Source: an uncultured Oscillibacter sp.
GTDB taxonomy: Bacteria; Bacillota; Clostridia; Oscillospirales; Oscillospiraceae
Length of the DNA: 29,917 nucleotides
Direction of reading: 5' to 3'
NCBI GenBank assembly: GCA_910585245.1
Contig: CAJUCO010000030.1
Span: 1-29,917 of the forward strand
Shown here: positions 23,054-29,917 of the stretch, piece by piece
Numbering within the stretch: the stretch's first letter is position 1
Layout: each line of letters opens with the position of its first letter
Notes under the pieces: generated by a model
Seen by the model: the letters and a program-made list of their open reading frames with translations, nothing else
What the model was told of the DNA's origin: nothing
Database searches by the model: none
Position numbers and translations under genes: made by a program

Positions 23054-24266
23054 GAACCGCACCTCCCAGGTTCTCGTAATCCCGCCAGAAATTGGGGTAG
23101 GACTTCTTCACCGCCTCCGCCCCCCGGATGACGGCGGGTCCCTGGCACCGGGTGGCGGCGATGGCGGCGGCCATGACAATCCGGTGGTCATTGGCCCCGT
23201 CCACCACGCCGCCGGGGAGGGTGGAGACGCCGTAGACCGTCAATCCGTCCTCCTCCTCGCTGACCGCGCCCCCCAGAGCCTTGAGCATCCGGGCCACCGT
23301 GGCCAGCCGGTCGCTCTCCTTGAGCCGGAGGCGGGCGGCGTGGGTAAAATGGGTGGTCCCCCGGCGGACGGCGGCCATGACGGCCAGAGGGGGCAGAAGG
23401 TCCGGGCAGTCGGAGAGGTTGATTTTCACCTCTCCCGCAAGGGCCAGCTTTTTGGCGTGGCTCACCACCGCCGCGTCCCCCTGGGAGGACTGGCCCTTGA
23501 GGCCCCGGAGCCGGAGATTACTCCCCAGGGAGATGGCCGCGTACCAGAAGGCCGCCTGGGACCAGTCCGCCTCCACAGTCTCCTCGAAGGGGCTGTAAAT
23601 GCCCGGTTCGATGCCAAAGCCGTTGAGGGCCGGGGACCAGCGGACGTGGATGCCGCACCGGGCCAACACGCCCATGGTCATGGAGGTATAGGAGGCGGAT
23701 TCCAGCTTTGTGGTGCTGATGACCACGCTGGGCCCCTCCAGCAGGGGCAGGGCCATGAGGAGGCCGGTGAAAAACTGGCTGGACACGTCCCCCCGGAGAC
23801 GGTACTCCCCGGGGGACAGGCTCCCCCGGACGGTGAGGACGCCGTCCTCCAGGGCGTAGGAAATTCCCCGCCGGTCAAAGAGGTCGAAATAGGGCTGCTG
23901 GGGCCGCTCCATCAGCCGCCCCCGGCCGGTGAACACGCCCCCTTGGTCCACCGCCAGGGCAATGGGAATCAGAAAGCGCAGGGTGGACCCGGATTCCCCG
24001 CAGTCGAATTGGGGCAGGTCCCCGAAGGGGCGGCGCTCCCCGCCGATCCCGGCAATGCGAAGGCCCCTCTCCGTGGTCTCCCAGGAGGCCCCCAGGGCCT
24101 CCATGCAGCGGAGGGTGGCCTCAATATCCTCGGAGAAGGCCACGTTTTTGACCACGCTGGTCCCCGCCGCCAGGGCGGCGGCGAGAATCCAGCGGTGGCT
24201 TAGGGACTTGCTGGGAGGCGGCGTGATGACGCCGGAGAGGCGGCGGGGGGTGATTTTAACGTCCAT
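23043..24266 (-). CDS. aroA: 3-phosphoshikimate 1-carboxyvinyltransferase (EPSP synthase)
   Basis: Joins shikimate-3-phosphate and PEP to make EPSP, the glyphosate target step. A 407-residue two-domain protein with PPSKSLSHR (shikimate-3-phosphate and PEP-binding Lys/Ser), CGESGSTLRFL in place of the E. coli GNAGTAMRPL loop, DVSSQFFTGLLMALPLL, EADWSQAAFWYA, RLRLKESDRLAT, and NDHRIVMAAAIAAT. The ATG has AAGGAGGAAGG upstream. It lies 10 nt after aroB and overlaps aroC. Confidence 0.96.
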   Translation of the reverse strand: MDVKITPRRLSGVITPPPSKSLSHRWILAAALAAGTSVVKNVAFSEDIEATLRCMEALGASWETTERGLRIAGIGGERRPFGDLPQFDCGESGSTLRFLIPIALAVDQGGVFTGRGRLMERPQQPYFDLFDRRGISYALEDGVLTVRGSLSPGEYRLRGDVSSQFFTGLLMALPLLEGPSVVISTTKLESASYTSMTMGVLARCGIHVRWSPALNGFGIEPGIYSPFEETVEADWSQAAFWYAAISLGSNLRLRGLKGQSSQGDAAVVSHAKKLALAGEVKINLSDCPDLLPPLAVMAAVRRGTTHFTHAARLRLKESDRLATVARMLKALGGAVSEEEDGLTVYGVSTLPGGVVDGANDHRIVMAAAIAATRCQGPAVIRGAEAVKKSYPNFWRDYENLGGAVHVL

Positions 24267-24276
24267 GCCTTCCTCC

Positions 24277-25386
24277 TTACGACCGTCCGTAGATGGCGGC
24301 CAGATTTTCCAGCACCGCGTCCTTTTTCCCCGTCACCGCCACGGCCTCCCCTATGCGCTTGAGGAAAATCATCGTCAGCTCATCCCCGGCGCTTTTTTTG
24401 TCCAGGCCCACGGCCTCCACTACAGCGTTCCACGCCCGGCTGTCCAGCCCGCCGCCCAGGCGGGCAATGTGGGTGGGCAGGTGAAAGGCCTCCAGCAGTT
24501 CCTTTAGCTCCTGCATCCCGCCGTCGTCCCCGCCGCTGACTCCCAGGCCGAAGCCAATCTGAGCCGCGTCCCACATTCCGGCCGCCACGGCCTCTCCATG
24601 GGTCCAGGTCTCGTAGTTCCCCAGCCGCTCGAAGGCGTGGCCGATGGTGTGCCCAAAGTTCAAAATCATGCGGCGGCCTGTGTCCCGCTCGTCCTCTTCC
24701 ACAACGTTCCGTTTAATATTGCAGCAAGTATACAGTACGGACTCAACCGTTTCCATAATGGCCACCCGGCTGGCGTGAGCGGTGAGGAAGTCGAAAAAGG
24801 CCCGGTCCGCAATGCAGCCGTACTTAATGACCTCCGCCATACCGCTGGAGAAGTCCCGGTCCGAGAGGGTATTCAGGACCTCCGGGTCCATCAGCACCAA
24901 GCTGGGCTGCCAGAAAACCCCGGCCAGATTTTTCCCGGCTTTTAGATCGATGGCGGTCTTGCCCCCCACGGAGGAGTCCACCTGAGCCAGGAGGGTGGTG
25001 GGGATCTGCACATAGTTCACGCCCCGGAGAATCGTGGCGGCGGCAAAGCCCGCCAAGTCTCCCACCATGCCGCCGCCCAGGGCGGCCACCGCGTCCGTCC
25101 GGGTAAGGCCAAACGCCATAAACGCCTCCCACAGGTCCGACAGGCTCTTTGGGTTTTTGGAGGCCTCCCCGGCGGGCACGACGCAGGCAAGGGTCTGAAA
25201 GCCCGCCTGTTTCAATCCCGCTTCCACACGCTCCAAGTAGAGCGGGGAGACGGCGCTGTCCGTGACCACGGCCATTTTTTTCGCCTTGGGCAAAGCGGCG
25301 CGGCACCGGGTCCCCGCCTGTTCCAGCAGCCCGCCGCCAATCAAAATGTCATAGGGCCGTCCGGTGTTCACATGAATGGTTTTCAT
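24277..25386 (-). CDS. aroB: 3-dehydroquinate synthase
   Basis: Cyclises DAHP to 3-dehydroquinate with NAD+ and a divalent metal, the second step of the pathway. A 369-residue protein. ALGGGMVGDLAGFAAAT, QIPTTLLAQVDSSVGGKTAID and RMILNFGHTIGHAFE (with metal-binding His) are intact; PAGEASK and the C-terminal DELTMIFLKRIG are also present. The start codon shares one base with the tyrA stop (TGATG), implying coupled translation. Confidence 0.96.
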   Translation of the reverse strand: MKTIHVNTGRPYDILIGGGLLEQAGTRCRAALPKAKKMAVVTDSAVSPLYLERVEAGLKQAGFQTLACVVPAGEASKNPKSLSDLWEAFMAFGLTRTDAVAALGGGMVGDLAGFAAATILRGVNYVQIPTTLLAQVDSSVGGKTAIDLKAGKNLAGVFWQPSLVLMDPEVLNTLSDRDFSSGMAEVIKYGCIADRAFFDFLTAHASRVAIMETVESVLYTCCNIKRNVVEEDERDTGRRMILNFGHTIGHAFERLGNYETWTHGEAVAAGMWDAAQIGFGLGVSGGDDGGMQELKELLEAFHLPTHIARLGGGLDSRAWNAVVEAVGLDKKSAGDELTMIFLKRIGEAVAVTGKKDAVLENLAAIYGRS

Positions 25387-26222
25387 CAGTTCCCTCCCGC
25401 CGTGGCCTTCCGCTCCCGGCCCTCTTTCAAAAGGGCCCGGACCCGCTCCGCGTCGCCGGATTTCAGCGCCTGGGAATAGGCGGTGAGGTTCTCAATCAAG
25501 ATATCCAGCTCCTTCACCAGATAGTCCGCGTCGTCCAAAAACAGTTCCGTCCACATATCCTCGTCCAACCGGGCCACCCGGGTCATGTCCTGAAAGCTCC
25601 CGGCGGAAAAGCCCCGGCGGCGCTGGGCCTCCGGCGACTTCACATAGGCGCTGGAGGTGATGTGGGCCAGCTGGGAGGTGAAGGCAATGATGCGGTCATG
25701 CTCCTCCGGGTCGGAGAAGGTCAGCCCCGCAAAGCCCACGTCCAGGAAAAAGGCTTTCAGCGTCTCCAAAAGCCGCATATCCGTTCGCTCATCCGGCGTG
25801 AGAATCATGGAGGCCCCCTCATACAGGTCCTCACTGGAGGCGGTGAATCCTCCCCGCTCCTTTCCCGCCATGGGGTGCCCGCCGATGTAGGCAAAGCCGT
25901 ATTCCTCCGCCACCGGGGCCAGGGCCTCCACCACCACCCGCTTCACGCCGCAAAGGTCCACCACAATGGCGGACGCCGCGATGCTCTTTGCGTGGTCCTT
26001 CACCCACCGCACCGCCGCGCCGGGGCAGATGGCGATTAAAATCAGATCGCACCGGGGAAGGGTCTCCTCCGTCAAGGGGGCGTCAATGGCCCCGCTCATC
26101 CGGGCCAGAGTCATGGTCTCCTGGTCCAGGTCCGCGCCGTAGACGGTGTGAGCCGTCCGGGCCTTGACGCTTTTCGCCATGGACCCGCCAATCAGGCCCA
26201 GACCCACAATGCCGACATTCAT
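25386..26222 (-). CDS. tyrA: Prephenate dehydrogenase
   Basis: Oxidatively decarboxylates prephenate to 4-hydroxyphenylpyruvate, the tyrosine branch. A 278-residue protein with the NAD(P) motif GIVGLGLIGGSMAKS (residues 4-18), DLCGVKR, GGHPMAGKERGG with the catalytic His, FTSQLAHITSSAYV and the C-terminal helical region. There is no ACT or chorismate mutase domain, so mutase activity comes only from PheA. GAGGAGG precedes the ATG. It starts 12 nt after aroF. Confidence 0.94.
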   Translation of the reverse strand: MNVGIVGLGLIGGSMAKSVKARTAHTVYGADLDQETMTLARMSGAIDAPLTEETLPRCDLILIAICPGAAVRWVKDHAKSIAASAIVVDLCGVKRVVVEALAPVAEEYGFAYIGGHPMAGKERGGFTASSEDLYEGASMILTPDERTDMRLLETLKAFFLDVGFAGLTFSDPEEHDRIIAFTSQLAHITSSAYVKSPEAQRRRGFSAGSFQDMTRVARLDEDMWTELFLDDADYLVKELDILIENLTAYSQALKSGDAERVRALLKEGRERKATAGGN

Positions 26223-26234
26223 AGCCCGCCCTCC

Positions 26235-27251
26235 TCACTCGTTGTCCATGTCCTTCATAAAAGCGTGGAGCTTCAACAGCTTCTTCGCCAAGGGATCAAA
26301 TACCTCCGGCTTCAGGGACTGGGGCCCGTCGCAAAGAGCGTGGGCCGGATCGTTGTGGACCTCAATCTGAAGGCCGTCGGTCCCCGCCGCCACGGCGGCC
26401 CGGGCCATAGGCTCCACCAGCCAGTATTTGCCCGTGGCGTGGCTGGGGTCGACGATGATGGGCAAATGGGTCAGCGCCCGCATCACCGGGATGGCGGAGA
26501 GGTCCAGAGTGTTCCGGGTGTAGCTCTCAAAGGTGCGAATGCCCCGCTCGCAGAGAATCACATGGTCGTTTCCGCTGGCCATGACGTACTCCGCGCTCAT
26601 AAGCCACTCCTCGAAGGTGGCGGACATCCCCCGCTTGATCATGACGGGTTTGTCCTGATGGCCCACAGCCTTCAAAAGGTCGAAGTTCTGCATATTCCGG
26701 GCCCCGATCTGAATGACGTCCACGTCTTTAAAGAGGGGCAGCTGGGTCACGTCCATCAGCTCCGTCACAATGGGAAGCCCCGTCTCCTGCCGGGCCACCT
26801 TTAAGTACTCCAGACCCGTGGCCCCCAGGCCCTGGAAGGCATAGGGAGAGGTCCGGGGCTTGAAGGCCCCGCCCCGGAGCATGGTGGCCCCGCTGGCCTT
26901 CACCGCCTTGGCAATGGCCACCACCTGCTCCTCGCTCTCCACGGAGCAGGGCCCTGCCATAATGGTCAACGTGCCCCCGCCGATCTGGGTGTTTCCCACG
27001 GGGATGACGGTGTCCTCCGGATGGAACTTCCGGTTGGCGTTTTTATAGGGCTCCTGAACCCGTTTCACATCCTGGACGATGTCCAGCGCCGCAATGAGGT
27101 CGATGTCCAGCTTGGAGGTGTCCCCCACCAGTCCTAAGATGGTGTTGGCCTCGCCGATGCTGGTGTGGATGGTGACGCCCTTCTCCTGGAGCCAGGTGAT
27201 AAGGCTTTCCAGTTGGTCCCGGTTAGGGTCGTGCTTCAAAATAACGATCAT
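26235..27251 (-). CDS. aroF: DAHP synthase with N-terminal regulatory domain
   Basis: Condenses PEP and erythrose-4-phosphate to DAHP, the entry to aromatic synthesis. A 338-residue protein. The TIM-barrel catalytic part (from about residue 90) has IMAGPCSVESEEQ, RGGAFKPRTSPYAFQGLG, IQIGARNMQNF, PVMIKRGMS and IIVDPSHATGK, with the metal-binding Cys, His, Glu and Asp expected. The first 70 or so residues (MIVILKHDPNRDQLESL...) form a ferredoxin-like ACT-type domain, as in the Thermotoga enzyme where it senses tyrosine. GAGGAGGAA precedes the ATG. First enzyme gene of the operon, behind a leader attenuator. Confidence 0.96.
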   Translation of the reverse strand: MIVILKHDPNRDQLESLITWLQEKGVTIHTSIGEANTILGLVGDTSKLDIDLIAALDIVQDVKRVQEPYKNANRKFHPEDTVIPVGNTQIGGGTLTIMAGPCSVESEEQVVAIAKAVKASGATMLRGGAFKPRTSPYAFQGLGATGLEYLKVARQETGLPIVTELMDVTQLPLFKDVDVIQIGARNMQNFDLLKAVGHQDKPVMIKRGMSATFEEWLMSAEYVMASGNDHVILCERGIRTFESYTRNTLDLSAIPVMRALTHLPIIVDPSHATGKYWLVEPMARAAVAAGTDGLQIEVHNDPAHALCDGPQSLKPEVFDPLAKKLLKLHAFMKDMDNE

Positions 27252-27290
27252 GGTAGATTCCTCCTCGTAAATGTTTGCCGGCAGACACGC

Positions 27291-27321
27291 AAAAAACCCG
27301 CAGCCGGTTTGGCTGCGGGTT
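27291..27321 (-). terminator. Attenuator terminator of the aro operon
   Basis: Minus-strand AACCCGCAGCC (27321-27311) pairs perfectly (11 bp) with GGCTGCGGGTT (27305-27295) around the 5-nt loop AAACC, followed by TTTT. It sits between the leader peptide and the aroF ribosome site, so it would stop transcription before all seven genes unless disrupted. Confidence 0.9.
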
Positions 27322-27382
27322 GCCTCCTGCTATCGGCCTGAAAAGGACCGGAAGCTCACACACGCTCGTTCTCAGCCAAACC
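27306..27382 (-). promoter_or_regulatory. Antiterminator pairing in the aro leader
   Basis: GGTTTGGCTG inside the leader-peptide frame (27382-27373) is the perfect complement of CAGCCAAACC (27315-27306). The latter is the loop plus half of the terminator's 5' arm, so the two structures exclude each other. AGCCAAA in front of the leader ribosome site (27476-27470) can in turn pair with TTTGGCT of the first segment, giving a protecting stem if the leader is not translated. Confidence 0.8.
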
Positions 27383-27457
27383 ACGAAAAGCCTTACCAAA
27401 ACCGGTAAAGCTAAAGTAGAAATAGCCGTATTCAGCAGTGCGGGCAATGGCGGTCAT
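27356..27457 (-). CDS. Aromatic (Phe/Tyr) leader peptide of the aro operon
   Basis: A 33-residue frame, ATG 27457 to TGA 27356, with AAAGGGGA 8-9 nt upstream. The middle reads YGYFYFSFTGFGKAF (residues 10-24): eight of 33 residues are Tyr or Phe and none is Trp. Its position directly before a perfect terminator and an alternative stem, upstream of aroF, marks it as a translated attenuation sensor. When Phe- or Tyr-tRNA is scarce, a ribosome stalled around codons 10-20 leaves 27382-27373 free to form the antiterminator. When the aromatic codons are read normally, the ribosome reaches the stop and covers the region, so the terminator forms. The peptide itself probably has no other function. Confidence 0.87.
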   Translation of the reverse strand: MTAIARTAEYGYFYFSFTGFGKAFRGLAENERV

Positions 27458-27490
27458 AACGCGGTCCCCTTTGGCTCTTTAGATGTTTAA

Positions 27491-27519
27491 AGCATAACAC
27501 AACGCTTGGGAAATGAAAA
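27491..27519 (-). promoter_or_regulatory. Promoter of the aro operon
   Basis: Minus-strand TTTTCA (27519-27514), a 17-nt spacer and TATGCT (27496-27491). Each box matches consensus at four of six positions. The transcript would start about 25 nt before the leader peptide ATG. The remaining sequence to the end of the next gene (27520-27636) shows only a weak 6-bp stem (27602-27629). Confidence 0.5.
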
Positions 27520-27636
27520 CTGTGAGTTCTTACAAATGCAAGCGTCTTTCAGACGGTCAATTGTGGTTTTCGCACAGCCACCGGGCAATCTCGAAAGGAC
27601 GGGACACTAAAGTTTCCCCGCCGGTGTCCAGGAAGG

Positions 27637-28182
27637 TTATGCGGTGGGCAGGCACCCGGCCATCAACAGCCCCGTAGCTTTAAGAATATAGTTGGCGTCC
27701 CGGACCATACTGGCACGGGTGGCCATGTACTGCTCATGGAGCTCCTCCAGAGCCGCGATCAGATCCCGGCGGGCCTGCTGGCGGCGAAGGTGCTGGTGGG
27801 CCAGATACCCCCGCATGAACCGGCGGAAGTCCGTCTCATAGCAGTGGTGGTCCAACATGGTGTTGGGGTAGTTCTCGTTGTGGGGGTATGTATAGGCGTC
27901 GGCCAAATAGTGGGTCAGCTTCCCCAGGGTATAGTACTGCCACATGGTCCACCGCCTGCGGCGCTGGAGCTTTTGGATTTTTGCGTTGATATAGGCGCGG
28001 GAGTTGGCGTAGTTATGGCCCTTGAGCTTGTTGTAATGCAAGGACCCCTTCAGATAACTCAGGGGATTCACGTCCGGCTGAAACGAGCCGAAGAGGAACG
28101 CCAGCTCAAAACGTCTGGCGGAGAACCCCGCCTCGCTGCGCAGCAGCGTGCGGGCCAGCAGGGTGTGGGTACGTTTCTGCAA
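27637..28182 (-). CDS. Zinc-dependent phospholipase C family protein
   Basis: A 181-residue protein of the zinc-dependent phospholipase C/S1-P1 nuclease-like helical fold, without a signal peptide, so probably cytoplasmic. His and Asp residues at family positions are seen in RTHTLLAR, FLFGSFQPDVN, LKGHNY, TLGKLTHYLADAYTYPHNENY and LDHHCYETDF. These could bind the tri-zinc centre. Such short clostridial members are poorly characterised, so the phospholipase activity is only a family label. Start is a TTG with AGGAGGAG 6 nt upstream; no ATG fits. It is a single gene with its own extended -10 promoter. Confidence 0.82.
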   Translation of the reverse strand: MQKRTHTLLARTLLRSEAGFSARRFELAFLFGSFQPDVNPLSYLKGSLHYNKLKGHNYANSRAYINAKIQKLQRRRRWTMWQYYTLGKLTHYLADAYTYPHNENYPNTMLDHHCYETDFRRFMRGYLAHQHLRRQQARRDLIAALEELHEQYMATRASMVRDANYILKATGLLMAGCLPTA

Positions 28183-28214
28183 GGTTAGCTCCTCCTAACC
28201 ACAAGAATGGTTGT

Positions 28215-28222
28215 AGTATAGC
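28215..28222 (-). promoter_or_regulatory. Promoter of the phospholipase-family gene
   Basis: Minus-strand TGCTATACT (hexamer 28215-28220), an extended -10 about 33 nt before the TTG start. A short stem AACCA/TGGTT lies in the leader. The gap from 28223 to 28464 shows no gene that I can support. Confidence 0.55.
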
Positions 28223-28464
28223 ATATTCCCAGGCAGGATGCAAGGGGAAGAAGGGAAAAATATCGCTTGCAAAATTGTAAGATTTGTCAAAAACCTCCTT
28301 GGCGGACTTCCGGACCTTTTTCGGGAGAGGTTTCTCTCCCACCGTTTGGAACAGGAAAACGCCTCTTCGCCTGTTTCCGCTCCGCTTTATGGCACGGCCC
28401 GCCAGGGGAAACGCCCCGTTTCCCGCCGTCTGTCCTCCCTCTGCTGCCGACGGTCCGCCGCCTC

Positions 28465-28493
28465 TGGACGGCGGCTTCTTCTTCGGGTATACT
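28465..28493 (+). promoter_or_regulatory. Promoter of the LytTR-DUF3021 operon
   Basis: TGGACG (28465-28470), a 17-nt spacer and TATACT (28488-28493), followed 24 nt later by the TTG start with GGGAGG in between. Confidence 0.5.
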
Positions 28494-28517
28494 GAACGCG
28501 GAAGGGAGGCGGACGCT

Positions 28518-28955
28518 TTGAAAATTGACGTGACCCTGGACCCGGCCCTGGAGGAGCTGCTGGTAAAGGTGCTCTCCCCAGGGGAGACGGAGGAGCTCCA
28601 AGCCCTACTGCGGCGGCTGGAGGAGCCCCAACGGCTGACGGGCTTCCGGGAGGGGGCCGCCGTGCCCCTGGAAGCGGCGGAGGTCCTGCGCTTTTACGGC
28701 GAGGACAAGGAGGTCCGGGCCCAGGCCCTGGGCGGGGCGGTTTACACCGTCCGCCTCCGGCTCTATGAATTGGAGGAGCGGCTGGACCGGGGGACTTTCG
28801 TCCGGGTGTCCCACTCGGAAATCGTCAACTGGAAGCGGGTGACGGCCCTGGACCTGAGCCTGTCCGGCACCATCCGGGTGACCTTGGAGGGGGACGTGGT
28901 CACCTACGTCTCCCGGCGGTACGTGAAAAAAATCAAGGAGGTGCTGGGGATATGA
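28518..28955 (+). CDS. LytTR-domain transcription regulator
   Basis: A 145-residue protein with an N-terminal helical part (about 1-45), no receiver domain, and a C-terminal LytTR DNA-binding domain. The LytTR signature is FVRVSHSEIVNWKRVTALDLSLSGTIRVTLEGDVVTYVSRRYVKKIKEVL. The TTG at 28518 is chosen because GGGAGG lies 8 nt upstream. The frame continues upstream to 28284, but that part overlaps the promoter and has no ribosome site. Its stop overlaps the next gene's start as ATGA. Small LytTR regulators paired with a DUF3021 membrane protein form autoregulated systems in which the membrane protein restrains the regulator; that role is inferred here. Confidence 0.87.
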   Translation: MKIDVTLDPALEELLVKVLSPGETEELQALLRRLEEPQRLTGFREGAAVPLEAAEVLRFYGEDKEVRAQALGGAVYTVRLRLYELEERLDRGTFVRVSHSEIVNWKRVTALDLSLSGTIRVTLEGDVVTYVSRRYVKKIKEVLGI

Positions 28956-29779
28956 GTAAATCCGAAGTCCGGCGGGAACTTCTCCGGCTGGCCAGGTTGG
29001 GTTTCCCCTGGGGAATCGCCCTGGTGTACCTGGTGTTTGTGCTGGGAAACGCCTTCACCATCCCCAAACCGGCGGGTGGGACCCTGCTGGTAGTGTCCGA
29101 AACCATGGCGGAGGCCTATGGAAGCCCGGTGACGGCGGCTCTGGCCCAGTTTTTCTGGTCCGGCCTTTTGGGGGCGGCGCTGAGCACCATGGAGGTTCCC
29201 TTCCTCCTGGAGCGGCGGACCCTCCTCTGGTCCGGAGCCCATTTCCTGGGGACGGCGGCGGTGTTCTCCCTGGCGGGGTGGCGGTGCCGGTGGTTTCCCA
29301 TCCGGGAGAGCTGGCTGTGCCTGCTGGGACTGCTGCTCCTTTTGTACGTGCTGAAATGGTCCGTCCGGTTTCTGGCGTGGCAGTCCGACGTGCGGGCCAT
29401 TCGGAAATCCTCCGGCCTGGAGGGGGCGGACCCGCCCTGGAAAACCCTGGCCCCGTACCTTCTTCTGGCGGCGGCGGTGGAGCTGCTGCTCCCCCCGGGT
29501 CTGCGGCTGGTGGACGCCCGGGACTTCCCGGTGCTGACGGGAATTTTCTACCCCTTCCTGGTCCTGCCCCTGTTCTGCTTTTTCAGCGCCTGTCCCCTGG
29601 GGACCCGGCTTCGCCGCTGGTGGCTTCTCTACCCGTTGGCCTGCGGGGCGCTGCCCCTGCCCTGTGTGTTTTGGCTGTACAACTACACGGCCCTGTTTCA
29701 ATCCTGGACGGCGGGAATCGCCGCCCTGGCGGGGGGGCTGCTGGGCGTGGCTTTGCGGCGGCTGAAAAAACGGGAATGA
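28952..29779 (+). CDS. DUF3021-like membrane protein, extended form
   Basis: A 275-residue polytopic protein. The first 145 or so residues have four hydrophobic segments (around 16-34, 58-80, 92-108, 119-137) and a basic end, the layout of DUF3021 partners of LytTR regulators. After a linker (RKSSGLEGADPPWK), a further block of about 105 residues adds several more hydrophobic segments and ends RRLKKRE. Ordinary DUF3021 proteins stop at about 130-150 residues, so this is a fusion or an extended subfamily. It overlaps the LytTR gene by 4 nt, so they are co-translated. Probably a membrane sensor or antagonist of the regulator. Confidence 0.72.
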   Translation: MSKSEVRRELLRLARLGFPWGIALVYLVFVLGNAFTIPKPAGGTLLVVSETMAEAYGSPVTAALAQFFWSGLLGAALSTMEVPFLLERRTLLWSGAHFLGTAAVFSLAGWRCRWFPIRESWLCLLGLLLLLYVLKWSVRFLAWQSDVRAIRKSSGLEGADPPWKTLAPYLLLAAAVELLLPPGLRLVDARDFPVLTGIFYPFLVLPLFCFFSACPLGTRLRRWWLLYPLACGALPLPCVFWLYNYTALFQSWTAGIAALAGGLLGVALRRLKKRE

Positions 29780-29917
29780 CCCCTGGAACCAAACCGCCTC
29801 CTTGTATTATAGGGTAGTAGTTATTAGAGCCCCTCTCCAAGGTGTAAGGGATGCTGTGGACCGGTTACCGCCTTCTACCACGAAGATGGTTCGGAAAAGG
29901 TTCCAACCACAGCCCTT
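29780..29917. other. Unassigned right edge with pairing potential
   Basis: Less GC-rich than the preceding genes. AAGGG and CTGTGG (about 29845-29858) can pair with CCACAG and CCCTT at the very end, enclosing a CTTC/GAAG hairpin and a GGTTcGGAA/TTCCAACC hairpin. Alternatively, a minus-strand frame enters from the right edge and ends at TAA 29809-29807 (36 residues seen). Neither reading is secure. Confidence 0.3.

Noticed and set aside
20866..24203. Long plus-strand frames (352, 362 and 438 residues) opposite the aro genes
   Set aside because: All lie antisense to pheA, aroC and aroA, whose family motifs are intact.
27223..27447. 74-residue minus-strand frame covering the aro leader
   Set aside because: It has no ribosome site and runs through the terminator into aroF out of frame. 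The 33-codon aromatic frame at 27457-27356 has the ribosome site and the logic of a leader peptide.
27252..27490. T-box riboswitch upstream of aroF
   Set aside because: No T-box (TGGNACC) or specifier-loop layout was found. The short translated aromatic ORF and exclusive stems explain the region better.

Overview
The window looks like chromosomal DNA of a GC-rich, spore-forming-lineage Firmicute, most likely an Oscillospiraceae (Flavonifractor/Lawsonibacter-like) gut clostridium. The case rests on strong GGAGG ribosome sites, frequent TTG/GTG starts, an ECF sigma/anti-sigma pair of clostridial type, LytTR-DUF3021 and DUF4330 genes, and high GC. No rRNA, tRNA, CRISPR array or transposase gene was seen. 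The first 1.4 kb is clearly AT-rich and foreign-looking.

Layout. 1-1.36 kb: an AT-rich restriction remnant, with a probable restriction endonuclease and a Vsr mismatch endonuclease. 1.5-2.4 kb: an aldose 1-epimerase-like protein. 2.4-4.6 kb (minus): an ECF sigma factor overlapping a membrane anti-sigma-like protein. 4.7-7.6 kb (minus): proB-proA-proC, the complete glutamate-to-proline route. 7.7-8.0 kb: hairpin repeat copy A. 8.0-9.9 kb (minus): a secreted 5'-nucleotidase with a LysM domain. 10.1-11.5 kb: a dihydropyrimidinase. 11.7-12.9 kb (minus): a lipoprotein and a DUF4330 protein. 13.0-15.2 kb: a glycosyltransferase-pyruvyltransferase (CsaB-like) fusion. 15.2-16.9 kb: two small DUF-type genes and an FMN alpha-hydroxyacid oxidase-like enzyme. 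17.0-18.4 kb (minus): a MATE exporter. 18.5-18.9 kb: a small Cys-rich protein. 18.9-19.1 kb: hairpin repeat copy B. 19.1-27.5 kb (minus): an aromatic amino acid operon. 27.6-28.2 kb (minus): a zinc-dependent phospholipase C-family protein. 28.5-29.8 kb: a LytTR regulator with a long DUF3021-like membrane protein.

The aromatic operon is the centrepiece. Transcription runs from about 27.5 kb down to 19.1 kb through aroF, tyrA, aroB, aroA, aroC, pheA and an aroE-aroK-aroQ fusion. Seven ORFs carry ten enzyme activities, covering erythrose-4-phosphate plus PEP to prephenate, phenylpyruvate and 4-hydroxyphenylpyruvate. In front of aroF I find an unannotated 33-codon leader peptide packed with Tyr and Phe codons. 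An intrinsic terminator follows it, and a perfect 10-bp alternative pairing would break that terminator. This is a complete ribosome-mediated Phe/Tyr attenuator.

The second notable structure is a hairpin-rich non-coding repeat present twice in the same orientation (about 7754-7991 and 18903-19121). Single-stranded linkers and one hairpin are nearly identical between copies. Other stems differ in sequence but remain perfectly paired. Each copy is bounded by two identical, copy-specific hairpins spaced 192 or 191 nt apart. This fits a structured RNA or a MITE-like palindromic element.
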